A stretch of DNA of 5,470 bases. It comes from Methylococcaceae bacterium (GTDB lineage: Bacteria; Pseudomonadota; Gammaproteobacteria; Methylococcales; Methylomonadaceae). The stretch spans positions 1 to 5,470 of the forward strand of contig JAUYMX010000105.1 in the NCBI GenBank assembly GCA_030699345.1, in the 5' to 3' direction. The translations under genes and the position numbers were made by a program. The notes beneath the pieces were generated by a model that saw nothing but the letters and a program-made list of their open reading frames with translations, had not been told where the DNA came from and did not search any database. This document shows positions 1 to 5,470 of the stretch, one piece after another (position 1 is the stretch's first letter; the number at the start of each line of letters is the position of its first letter).

Positions 1-22
1 GGTTTATTATCCTACTACGCAA

Positions 23-28
23 AGGCGG
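23..28 (+). promoter_or_regulatory. Ribosome binding site of glgB
   Basis: AGGCGG lies 6 bp before the GTG at 35 and differs from the consensus AGGAGG at one base. It supports GTG as the glgB start even though the frame is open further upstream. No promoter can be judged because only 34 bp precede the gene. Confidence 0.6.
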
Positions 29-34
29 TTCATA

Positions 35-2281
35 GTGAAAAAGCAATCTTTAAGTGCGTTTGATGCTGATGCTATAAAAATCATGGAAGCAAGACACCAT
101 GATCCTTTTTCAATATTGGGTCGCCACCCAATTTCAAATGATAATCGTCACCGAAGTTCAAATGACGCTCGGCCAGCTGTTTCGATTACCAGCCGCCACC
201 CGGAAAAGGATCAAATCCGAGTAAAAGTTTATCTGCCCTATGCTGAAACTGTCAGCTTTGCCGACAACGGCCCTGCTTTTTCGCGCATCCCTGGGTCAGA
301 TTTTTTCGAATACTACGCTGAACAAGAAGAATTGCCAGCACATTATAAATTGTCATGGCAGGACAAAGACGGCCAGCACCATGAGCACTATGACCCTTAT
401 GACTTCCCCCCTCAGTTTCCGGCATTTGATCAGCATCTGTTTGGGGAAGGCAAGCATTGGCATATTTATAAAAAACTGGGCGGCCATTTACATCAAGTGG
501 ACGGCATCGACGGAGTTTTATTTGCTGTCTGGGCGCCCAATGCAGGCAGAGTCAGTGTAGTCGGTAATTTTAATCGCTGGGATGGTCGCAACCATCCAAT
601 GCGCAGCTTGGGAGGCAGTGGTATTTGGGAGTTATTTATTCCTAACATAGGCACGGGCAGTCTGTATAAATTTGAAATATTAAATCGCGCCAGCCAGGAA
701 GTTTTATTAAAAACAGATCCTTACGGCCAGCAGTTTGAATTTCGCCCCAGCACTGCGTCTATTGTTGTCGATAATCAGGCATATAGCTGGCAAGACGAAC
801 AGTGGCTTGATCAGCGCAAAAAACATAATTGGCTGCATCAACCCATGTCTGTCTATGAAGTCCATTTAGGCTCATGGCAACGCGATAAGCTTGGCAACTT
901 TCTCAACTACCGTGACCTAGCCAAGCAGCTCATCGACTACGTAAAAAACCTGGGCTTTACCCATATTGAGCTATTGCCAATTACCGAACACCCCTATGAT
1001 GGTTCTTGGGGTTATCAAACCACCGGTTATTTCGCCCCTACCAGTCGACACGGCAGCCCGGACGATTTTCGCTATTTTGTCGACACCTGCCACCAAAATG
1101 GCATTGGCGTCATTTTAGATTGGGTGCCCGCACATTTTCCCAAAGATGCTTTCGCGCTTGCCCGCTTTGACGGCAGCGCTCTTTACGAGCATGAAGACCC
1201 GCGCAAAGGCGAACATCGCGATTGGGGTACATTGATCTACAACTATGGTCGCAATGAAGTGAAAAACTTCCTGCTAGCCAGTGCCATTTTTTGGTTGGAA
1301 GAGTTTCACATTGATGGTCTACGTGTCGATGCCGTTGCGTCCATGCTTTATCTGGATTATTCACGCGAAGACAATGATTGGATTCCTAATCAATACGGTG
1401 GTAACGAAAATCTGGAAGCAATTGATTTTCTGCGTGAACTTAACGCCGTTACTCACGATCAGCAGCCGGGCACAGTCATCATGGCGGAAGAATCCACTTC
1501 CTGGCCACAAGTTCCCCGCCCGACGTGGACCGGCGGCTTAGGATTTTCCATGAAGTGGAACATGGGTTGGATGCATGACATCATGTCGTATATTCAACAA
1601 GCGCCGATTCACCGCAAATACCATCACGATCAACACACTTTCGGAATGCTGTACGCTTTTACTGAAAACTTTGTCCTGCCGTTTTCTCATGATGAAGTGG
1701 TCCATGGCAAAGGCTCGTTACTCAACAAAATGCCTGGCGATGAATGGCAACGCTTTGCCAATCTGCGGCTCTTGTACACCTTGATGTACACCTACCCAGG
1801 TAAAAAATTGTTGTTTATGGGTTGTGAATTCGGCCAAGGCACCGAATGGAATTTTAATAAAGCCCTAGATTGGTACGTGCTCGATTACCCACACCACAAA
1901 GGCCTGCAAACACTGTTAAAAGATCTTAATCATTTGCACAAAACCCATCCGGCGTTGTACCAATATGATTTTGAAGGCAAAGGCTTTGAGTGGATCGATT
2001 GCCACGACCTGCAACAATCTGTCATCAGTTACCGTCGTAAAAGTGATCACGAAGACTTAATTGTCGTACTCAACTTTACGCCAGTTGTCAGAGAAGCTTA
2101 TCGGATCGGCGTGCCGCACCCAGGCACATACACAGAAATCTTCAACTCCGACTCCAGTTTCTATGCGGGTAGCAACACCGGCAACGGCGCGGTGTTGTCT
2201 GAACCCATTGCTTGGATGAACCAGTTGCATTCCGTCAACCTGACGTTACCGCCGCTGGGAGCCGTTATCCTTAAACTTTAA
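35..2281 (+). CDS. glgB: 1,4-alpha-glucan branching enzyme (GlgB)
   Basis: Cytoplasmic GH13 enzyme that cleaves alpha-1,4-glucan and re-attaches the oligosaccharide by an alpha-1,6 bond, creating branches in glycogen. Seen in the 748-residue product: an N-terminal CBM48-like segment starting with HHDPFSILGRHP (about 21-32), a second CBM48 domain (about 137-240, VLFAVWAPNAGRVSVVGNFNRWDG), the GH13 barrel from about 277 (VYEVHLGSW), and a C-terminal beta domain ending in LPPLGAVIL. Catalytic motifs are intact: DWVPAH (D362), GLRVDAVASM (R430, nucleophile D432), MAEEST (acid/base E485) and SHDEVVHGK (H552, D553). It is about 20 residues longer than E. coli GlgB (728), largely through an insertion after residue 32. 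The GTG start at 35 has an AGGCGG ribosome site 6 bp upstream. The reading frame stays open to the window edge, so an earlier start cannot be strictly excluded. glgA follows at once, so the two are probably one operon. Confidence 0.97.
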   Translation: MKKQSLSAFDADAIKIMEARHHDPFSILGRHPISNDNRHRSSNDARPAVSITSRHPEKDQIRVKVYLPYAETVSFADNGPAFSRIPGSDFFEYYAEQEELPAHYKLSWQDKDGQHHEHYDPYDFPPQFPAFDQHLFGEGKHWHIYKKLGGHLHQVDGIDGVLFAVWAPNAGRVSVVGNFNRWDGRNHPMRSLGGSGIWELFIPNIGTGSLYKFEILNRASQEVLLKTDPYGQQFEFRPSTASIVVDNQAYSWQDEQWLDQRKKHNWLHQPMSVYEVHLGSWQRDKLGNFLNYRDLAKQLIDYVKNLGFTHIELLPITEHPYDGSWGYQTTGYFAPTSRHGSPDDFRYFVDTCHQNGIGVILDWVPAHFPKDAFALARFDGSALYEHEDPRKGEHRDWGTLIYNYGRNEVKNFLLASAIFWLEEFHIDGLRVDAVASMLYLDYSREDNDWIPNQYGGNENLEAIDFLRELNAVTHDQQPGTVIMAEESTSWPQVPRPTWTGGLGFSMKWNMGWMHDIMSYIQQAPIHRKYHHDQHTFGMLYAFTENFVLPFSHDEVVHGKGSLLNKMPGDEWQRFANLRLLYTLMYTYPGKKLLFMGCEFGQGTEWNFNKALDWYVLDYPHHKGLQTLLKDLNHLHKTHPALYQYDFEGKGFEWIDCHDLQQSVISYRRKSDHEDLIVVLNFTPVVREAYRIGVPHPGTYTEIFNSDSSFYAGSNTGNGAVLSEPIAWMNQLHSVNLTLPPLGAVILKL

Positions 2282-2300
2282 AGTGATCGCAAAGAATCAT

Positions 2301-3734
2301 ATGAAAAAAATACTCTTCGTCACCAGTGAAGCCCACCCGCTGATTAAAACCGGCGGTCTTGGCGATGTCGCCGGCAGTTTGCCCAAGGCATTGGCAGAGC
2401 TTGGTCAGGACGTACGTTTGATCATCCCTAATTATCAGTCGTTAAAGGCTAGCGGTGAGATCCATTTTTTGACGTCTCTGCGCGTTGATAACATGTCCGT
2501 TAACATTCTGGAAACACAACTCCAGGATTCAGCAGTTAAAGTGTGGCTGGTTGATCAACCAGAATATTTCGGTCATCCCGGCAACCCTTATATTGACGAA
2601 ACAGGCAATGATCGGGCAAATAATGCCGAACGCTTTGCGCTGTTTTGCCGAATTGCCGTTGAAGTCGCCATGAATAGAGCCAATCTGGACTGGAAAGCGG
2701 ATGTTGTGCATTGCAACGACTGGCAAACCGGCCTGGTACCTGCCCTGCTGTCATTTGAAGACTATCTGCCTGCCAGCGTCTTTACTATTCATAACTTGGC
2801 CTACCAGGGATTATTTCCAGCCAGCAAATTTTACAGCCTAAATTTACCCGGCCGGTTATGGACGCCGGATGGGCTAGAGTTTCATGGCCTGTTATCGTTT
2901 ATCAAAGGCGGCTTGGTATATTCGGATCGGATCACCACCGTCAGCCCTACCTATGCCAAAGAAATTCAAAGCCCAGAGCTGGGTTACAACTTGGATGGCT
3001 TGTTAACTTATCGCAATGCTTCGTTAATCGGCATCATCAATGGCATTGATGTTGACCAATGGAACCCGGCGACCGATACACATATCAGCCAACAGTACGA
3101 TGTGCATTCTTTAGAACGTAAAGCCGCTAACAAAACTGCTTTGCAGCAAAGACTGGGGCTGCCGGTTGACAGTGCTATTCCCGTATTTGGGGTAATCACT
3201 CGCCTGGTTGAACAAAAAGGCATTGATTTATTGCTCCAATATTTACCTGAGTTAATTGCAATGCCCGTGCAATTTGCAGTATTAGGCAGTGGCGATCATG
3301 CCATTGAACTAAAACTGCAGGAGCTGGCGGTGGCTTATCCAGACAAACTATCTGTCACTATTGGCTATGACGAGGTGCTTTCTCATAGCATCGAAGCCGG
3401 TGCCGATATATTTATCATGCCCTCACGCTTTGAACCCTGTGGCATGAATCAGATGTACAGCCAACGTTACGGCACCTTGCCAATTGTCAGGAAAACCGGC
3501 GGCTTGGCCGATACAGTGGAAGATGCGTTACCGGAAACCATTGCCAATGACACCGCCAGCGGTATTGTTTTTAACGAAGCCACACCGGGTTCATTGCTGG
3601 AAGCCATCAAACGAGCGTTGTTGCTGTACCAAAATCCCGCCGCTTGGAAAAGAATCCAAGCTCGCGGCATGAGCAAAGACTTCTCCTGGCAACAAAGTGC
3701 CAAACAATATTTGGCTCTCTACGACGGCATTTAA
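2301..3734 (+). CDS. glgA: Glycogen synthase, ADP-glucose type (GlgA)
   Basis: Cytoplasmic GT5 glycosyltransferase that transfers glucose from ADP-glucose to the non-reducing end of a growing alpha-1,4-glucan, making the substrate for GlgB. Counted from the ATG at 2301 the product is 477 residues, the same length as E. coli GlgA. Seen: KTGGLGDV at 16-23 (sugar-nucleotide-binding KxGG; K16 equals E. coli K15), HCNDWQTGLVP in the N-terminal Rossmann domain, TRLVEQKG with R301 and K306 (E. coli R300 and K305), and SRFEPCG with E378 (E. coli E377) in the C-terminal Rossmann domain, followed by GTLPIVRKTGGLADTV. A GTG at 2283 would add six residues, but the family N terminus (MKKILFVTSEAHPLIKTGG) begins exactly at 2301, so I prefer that start. 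Its ribosome site is weak (AAAGAA, 2291-2296). The 19-bp gap after the glgB stop implies co-transcription and perhaps translational coupling. Confidence 0.97.
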   Translation: MKKILFVTSEAHPLIKTGGLGDVAGSLPKALAELGQDVRLIIPNYQSLKASGEIHFLTSLRVDNMSVNILETQLQDSAVKVWLVDQPEYFGHPGNPYIDETGNDRANNAERFALFCRIAVEVAMNRANLDWKADVVHCNDWQTGLVPALLSFEDYLPASVFTIHNLAYQGLFPASKFYSLNLPGRLWTPDGLEFHGLLSFIKGGLVYSDRITTVSPTYAKEIQSPELGYNLDGLLTYRNASLIGIINGIDVDQWNPATDTHISQQYDVHSLERKAANKTALQQRLGLPVDSAIPVFGVITRLVEQKGIDLLLQYLPELIAMPVQFAVLGSGDHAIELKLQELAVAYPDKLSVTIGYDEVLSHSIEAGADIFIMPSRFEPCGMNQMYSQRYGTLPIVRKTGGLADTVEDALPETIANDTASGIVFNEATPGSLLEAIKRALLLYQNPAAWKRIQARGMSKDFSWQQSAKQYLALYDGI

Positions 3735-3741
3735 TATGTAA

Positions 3742-3749
3742 AAAACTTG
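3742..3749. repeat. Target-site duplication, left copy
   Basis: AAAACTTG directly abuts the left GTAA end of the MITE and is identical to 3879-3886. The 8-bp length matches the duplication expected from IS66-type transposition. Perfect identity suggests a fairly recent insertion. Confidence 0.88.
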
Positions 3750-3878
3750 GTAACTATTCAGTCTTTTGATCGAGCCGTCATGCGTAGGCTGGATAAGCAA
3801 ATCCGGTGGATACGCGTTGCTTATCCACCCTACACAATAAACGCATAGCCTCACTCAGATTAATGACTGAATAGTTAC
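3750..3878. mobile_element. 129-bp MITE with IS66-type ends
   Basis: A short non-coding element bounded by perfect 14-bp terminal inverted repeats: GTAACTATTCAGTC at 3750-3763 and its reverse complement at 3865-3878. It is flanked by a perfect 8-bp direct repeat, AAAACTTG, at 3742-3749 and 3879-3886. Ends beginning GTAA with an 8-bp target duplication are characteristic of the IS66 family, so the element was probably moved in trans by such a transposase. That family assignment is inference. The inside contains no credible ORF and is itself largely palindromic. It sits 15 bp after the glgA stop and about 70 bp before the secretin-like gene, so it disrupts no coding region. Confidence 0.88.
3784..3833. 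repeat. REP-like palindrome inside the MITE
   Basis: Imperfect inverted repeat with 17-bp arms: GTAGGCTGGATAAGCAA at 3784-3800 and the complementary TTGCTTATCCACCCTAC at 3817-3833, one mismatch, 16-base loop. A second pairing is possible inside it: GGTGGATA (3805-3812) with TATCCACC (3822-3829). The GGTGGATA...TATCCACC motif resembles short palindromes scattered through intergenic regions of many gammaproteobacteria. I recall that pattern but cannot count copies here. In RNA it would form a strong hairpin downstream of glgA. Confidence 0.75.
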
Positions 3879-3886
3879 AAAACTTG
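3879..3886. repeat. Target-site duplication, right copy
   Basis: AAAACTTG directly abuts the right end of the MITE. Its last five bases (ACTTG) also form the foot of the hairpin at 3882-3913. The insertion therefore hit the edge of the hairpin, and the duplication left the hairpin intact. Confidence 0.88.
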
Positions 3887-3913
3887 TTGGCTATCGCTTG
3901 ATAGCCAACAAGT
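3882..3913. terminator. Perfect 14-bp hairpin, possible terminator
   Basis: ACTTGTTGGCTATC (3882-3895), loop GCTT, then GATAGCCAACAAGT (3900-3913): a perfect 14-bp stem with a 4-base loop. Read rightward it is followed by ACTTAC and has no real T-run, so factor-independent termination after glgA would be weak; it may instead protect the transcript 3' end. Read leftward the stem is followed by TTTT (complement of 3878-3881). If the MITE and one target copy are removed in thought, the leftward T-run becomes six, a better leftward terminator. No leftward gene ends nearby now. The structure is certain; its role is inference. Confidence 0.55.
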
Positions 3914-3939
3914 ACTTACAAATCTCACTCCTTTTAATC

Positions 3940-3945
3940 AGGAGA
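3940..3945 (+). promoter_or_regulatory. Ribosome binding site fixing the start of the secretin-like gene
   Basis: AGGAGA lies 6 bp before the GTG at 3952, an excellent site. It decides in favour of that GTG over an in-frame TTG at 3898, which sits in the loop/arm of the upstream hairpin and has no ribosome site. CTCCT at 3928-3932 could pair with AGGAG at 3940-3944 (7-base loop) and partly mask the site in the messenger RNA. Confidence 0.8.
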
Positions 3946-3951
3946 TTCACC

Positions 3952-4764
3952 GTGAAAAAGCAGCTATTAATAGCCTTTATCAGTGCCGTAATCGGCAACG
4001 CTCCATGTCGGGCCGAGATGATTCTGGAAGTCATCCAAGTAAATAATCGACCCGCTGCCGAAATACAACCCTTGCTGCAACCTCTGCTGGATGACAACGA
4101 TCAAGTGATTGCCGATGGCTCCAATTTGATAATCAAAACCTCATTGGAACGGCTTGCCGAAATAAAATACTTAATAAGCACACTGGATAGCCCCCAGCAC
4201 AATTTGCTTATCACCGTTTTACAAAACAGTCAGATAAGTGCTGATGAACTCAACGCCGCCGCCCGAGCACGGGTCACCATTCCAGCCAATGCCCCTTCGA
4301 AAGCAACGGGCGCATTTACCGGGCATGTATATCAAACCCAGGACAAAACGACTCGAGAAAACACCCAATCCATAAGAACACTGGAGGGTAATGCCGCGGT
4401 TATTAAAGTCGGCAACAGCACTCCGGTGCAAAATGTGCAAACTTACAGCTCGGGTTACGGCTATCCAACAATAGCCACTAACACCGAATTCGTCGATACC
4501 AGTACCGGTTTTACCGTCGTGCCAAGATTAACTGGCGACCAAGTGACGCTAGAAGTATCGCCATGGTCTGAACGCATGGGCTCAAGAGGCGTTATTCACA
4601 GCCAAGCCGCGCAATCGAGTCTGCGCGTCAACTTGGGCGAATGGGTGGAACTAGGGGGGATCACTGAAAATAGCTCGCAATCAAGCGCCGACAGGTCTGC
4701 CAACATTCGACAAACCGGTACCAACCAGATGCATATTTTGATTAAAGTTGAAAAAGTGGATTGA
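3952..4764 (+). CDS. Exported mini-secretin-like protein, function unknown
   Basis: The 270-residue product has a Sec signal peptide (MKKQLLIAFISAVIGNAPCRA, probable cleavage after A21). NAPC is not a good lipobox, so it is probably not a lipoprotein. Residues 23-90 resemble a secretin N domain: LEVIQVNNRPAAEIQPLLQP, then VIADGSNLIIKTSLERLAEI and LISTLD, the usual beta-alpha-beta-beta-alpha pattern. A polar linker (about 93-140) follows. Residues 144-240 then echo the secretin core: LEGNAAVIKVGNSTPVQNV, GFTVVPRLTGDQVTLEVSP and VNLGEWVELGGITE, the last matching the family's V-x-x-G-E/Q-x-x-x-x-G-G-L motif. The protein stops without the usual PxLGDIPxxGxLF segment. Full secretins (GspD, PilQ) are two to three times longer and multi-domain. 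A periplasmic or outer-membrane location is likely; pore formation is not shown. No secretion or pilus genes lie nearby, so its job cannot be inferred from context. Confidence 0.8.
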   Translation: MKKQLLIAFISAVIGNAPCRAEMILEVIQVNNRPAAEIQPLLQPLLDDNDQVIADGSNLIIKTSLERLAEIKYLISTLDSPQHNLLITVLQNSQISADELNAAARARVTIPANAPSKATGAFTGHVYQTQDKTTRENTQSIRTLEGNAAVIKVGNSTPVQNVQTYSSGYGYPTIATNTEFVDTSTGFTVVPRLTGDQVTLEVSPWSERMGSRGVIHSQAAQSSLRVNLGEWVELGGITENSSQSSADRSANIRQTGTNQMHILIKVEKVD

Positions 4765-4769
4765 GATCC

Positions 4770-4801
4770 AAAAACCTACGTAATTTAAAAAACCAGTAGG
4801 T
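4770..4801 (-). terminator. Weak leftward terminator after yqaA
   Basis: ACCTAC (4774-4779) pairs with GTAGGT (4796-4801) across a 16-base AT-rich loop. Read on the - strand the stem is followed by a run of T (complement of 4770-4773). This lies 11 bp past the yqaA stop, in the 48-bp convergent gap with the secretin-like gene. The stem is short and the loop long, so this is a tentative call; no good rightward T-run exists for the + strand gene. Confidence 0.35.
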
Positions 4802-4812
4802 CTGTGCGACTC

Positions 4813-5394
4813 TTAGCCAAAAAAGAACTTATAAACACCAACGCCGATAATCACCATAGCCACGACTGCCCAACCCAGTCTATCCATATATTCACGGAGT
4901 TTGGCGTCCAATTTTTCGCCGCCATAGGCAAGCAGCATCGCCAGCATAAAAAAACGCGCGCCCCGACCGATGAAAGAAGCGAAGACAAACGGCAAAAATG
5001 CCATGCTCAGCGCACCGGCAGCAATGGTAAAAACTTTATATGGAATTGGAGAAAAACCGGCGATAAATACCGCCCAAAAACCCCACTTTTCAAACCAGCT
5101 TTTTGCCAATTGGTAACTGTCCCAATAATGACTGGTTTGCAGCCAAGGCAAAATGGCATCAAATAAAAAATAACCGATGGCATAACCAAACATGCCGCCT
5201 GCAACTGAGGCTAAGGTGCATAACAAAGCAAAGCGCTTGGCTTTATCTGGTCGAGCCAACGCCATCGGCCCTAACATGACGTCCGGCGGCACCGGAAAAA
5301 ACGACGACTCTGCAAAGCTTAATACGCAGAGATATTTTTCTGCATGGCGATGCCTGGACCACTGTATAGCTTTATCGTAAAGTTTTTGAAACAT
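4813..5394 (-). CDS. yqaA: YqaA/DedA-type (VTT domain) inner-membrane protein
   Basis: The 193-residue product is an inner-membrane protein of the DedA/VTT superfamily, YqaA branch. DedA relatives are linked to lipid scrambling or flipping and membrane homeostasis; the specific substrate of this branch is not known to me. Seen: SFAESSFFPVPPDVMLGPMA (26-45), a hydrophobic re-entrant-type segment with the typical acidic residue E29 and prolines; a membrane span at about 56-82; WGFWAVFIAGFSPIPYKVFT (104-123), matching the DedA G-F/R-x-P-x-x motif region; the arginine motif FIGRGARFF (141-149); and a last span at about 173-192. The ATG at 5394 begins the family-like MFQKLYDKAIQW and has an AAGGGA site 7 bp upstream. 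An upstream ATG at 5463 (23 more codons) overlaps the preceding gene in another frame and is rejected. It lies 4 bp after the pcm-like stop, so the two are likely translationally coupled. Confidence 0.9.
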   Translation of the reverse strand: MFQKLYDKAIQWSRHRHAEKYLCVLSFAESSFFPVPPDVMLGPMALARPDKAKRFALLCTLASVAGGMFGYAIGYFLFDAILPWLQTSHYWDSYQLAKSWFEKWGFWAVFIAGFSPIPYKVFTIAAGALSMAFLPFVFASFIGRGARFFMLAMLLAYGGEKLDAKLREYMDRLGWAVVAMVIIGVGVYKFFFG

Positions 5395-5398
5395 AGAC

Positions 5399-5470
5399 TT
5401 ATCCCTTTCCTGATAAAAACGGCACAAAACTGACCGGCTCAAGCTGTTCAAGCTCATAACCACTGTCGGT
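5399..5470 (-). CDS. pcm: C-terminal end of probable protein-L-isoaspartate O-methyltransferase (partial)
   Basis: Only the last 23 codons and the TAA stop (5401-5399) are in the window; the rest lies beyond the right edge. The visible tail, YELEQLEPVSFVPFLSGKG, matches the style of bacterial Pcm C termini, which end with a strand of the form E-x-V-R-F-V-P-L followed by a few residues. Pcm uses S-adenosylmethionine to methylate isoaspartate residues and start repair of aged proteins in the cytoplasm. The assignment is helped by the neighbour: a yqaA gene directly after pcm is a known gammaproteobacterial order (surE-pcm-yqaA-nlpD-rpoS, as I recall it in Pseudomonas). No catalytic motif is visible, so the call rests on a short tail plus context. 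Confidence 0.65.
   Translation of the reverse strand, partial: TDSGYELEQLEPVSFVPFLSGKG
5402..5411 (-). promoter_or_regulatory. Ribosome binding site of yqaA, inside the end of pcm
   Basis: On the - strand AGGAAAGGGA precedes the ATG at 5394, with AAGGGA 7 bp away. It lies within the last codons of the upstream gene, typical of coupled translation in an operon, and fixes the start at 5394. Confidence 0.7.

Noticed and set aside
3..35. An open stretch in the third frame ending in TAG at 33-35, overlapping the glgB GTG start (TAGTG), as if an upstream gene ended there.
   Set aside because: Only ten codons (FIILLRKGGS) are visible, too few to recognise a family. The overlap is suggestive of an operon but could be chance.
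2283..2300. GTG at 2283 as the glgA start, 1 bp after the glgB stop.
   Set aside because: It has no ribosome site, and the six added residues lie outside the conserved GlgA N terminus, which begins at the ATG at 2301.
2707..2739. GlgA motif HCNDWQTG has Asn where E. coli has the second His of HAHDWH, a possible lost active-site residue.
   Set aside because: Asn or other residues at this position are common in functional bacterial and plant GT5 synthases as I recall them, and all other key residues are present.
3591..3854. Minus-strand open frame running from inside glgA through the MITE.
   Set aside because: It crosses a mobile-element boundary, has no ribosome site or recognisable domain, and is antisense to the conserved glgA 3' end.
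3898..3951. TTG at 3898 as start of the mini-secretin gene, adding 18 residues.
   Set aside because: It lies in the hairpin and has no ribosome site, and the extension would bury the clear signal peptide that begins at the GTG at 3952.
4804..5166. Plus-strand 120-codon open frame opposite yqaA.
   Set aside because: The product is polar and low in recognisable structure, while the opposite strand encodes a clear conserved membrane protein.
1..5470. CRISPR array, tRNA, rRNA, toxin-antitoxin or defence genes.
   Set aside because: I saw no regularly spaced repeats, no tRNA-like cloverleaf and no such protein motifs on either strand.

Overview
This 5.5-kb window looks like ordinary chromosome from a gammaproteobacterium of intermediate GC content. 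Relatives of the methanotrophic Methylococcales are my best guess. That guess rests on the overall character of the proteins and repeats and is inference; no 16S, pmoA or other marker is present. The proteobacterial placement is firmer, because GlgB aligns along its whole length with the E. coli type enzyme and GlgA has the E. coli length and motif spacing.

Region 1 (1-3734, + strand) is a glycogen synthesis pair. glgB (branching enzyme) is followed almost immediately by glgA (ADP-glucose-dependent glycogen synthase), surely co-transcribed. GlgA elongates alpha-1,4-glucan from ADP-glucose and GlgB adds the alpha-1,6 branches. The ADP-glucose pyrophosphorylase gene (glgC) is not in the window.

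Region 2 (3735-3951) is the only sizeable intergenic stretch. It holds a 129-bp non-coding mobile element (MITE) with perfect 14-bp terminal inverted repeats beginning GTAA and a perfect 8-bp target duplication, the hallmarks of IS66-type transposition. Its core is a REP-like palindrome. Directly beside it is a perfect 14-bp-stem hairpin, and the insertion lies at the foot of that hairpin.

Region 3 (3952-4764, + strand) encodes a 270-residue exported protein. It looks like a miniature secretin: a signal peptide, one N-type domain, and a shortened secretin-like core without the usual C-terminal end. Its role is unknown.

Region 4 (4813-5470, - strand) runs towards the centre of the window. It contains a YqaA/DedA-type membrane protein gene and, at the right edge, the last 23 codons of what looks like pcm (protein-L-isoaspartate O-methyltransferase), 4 bp upstream of yqaA. 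The pcm-yqaA order recalls the surE-pcm-yqaA-nlpD-rpoS neighbourhood of gammaproteobacteria, but nlpD does not follow here.

I found no convincing undescribed multi-gene system. The best items for follow-up are the MITE with its nested palindrome, the mini-secretin, and a small in-frame repeat-bounded insertion near the N terminus of GlgB.
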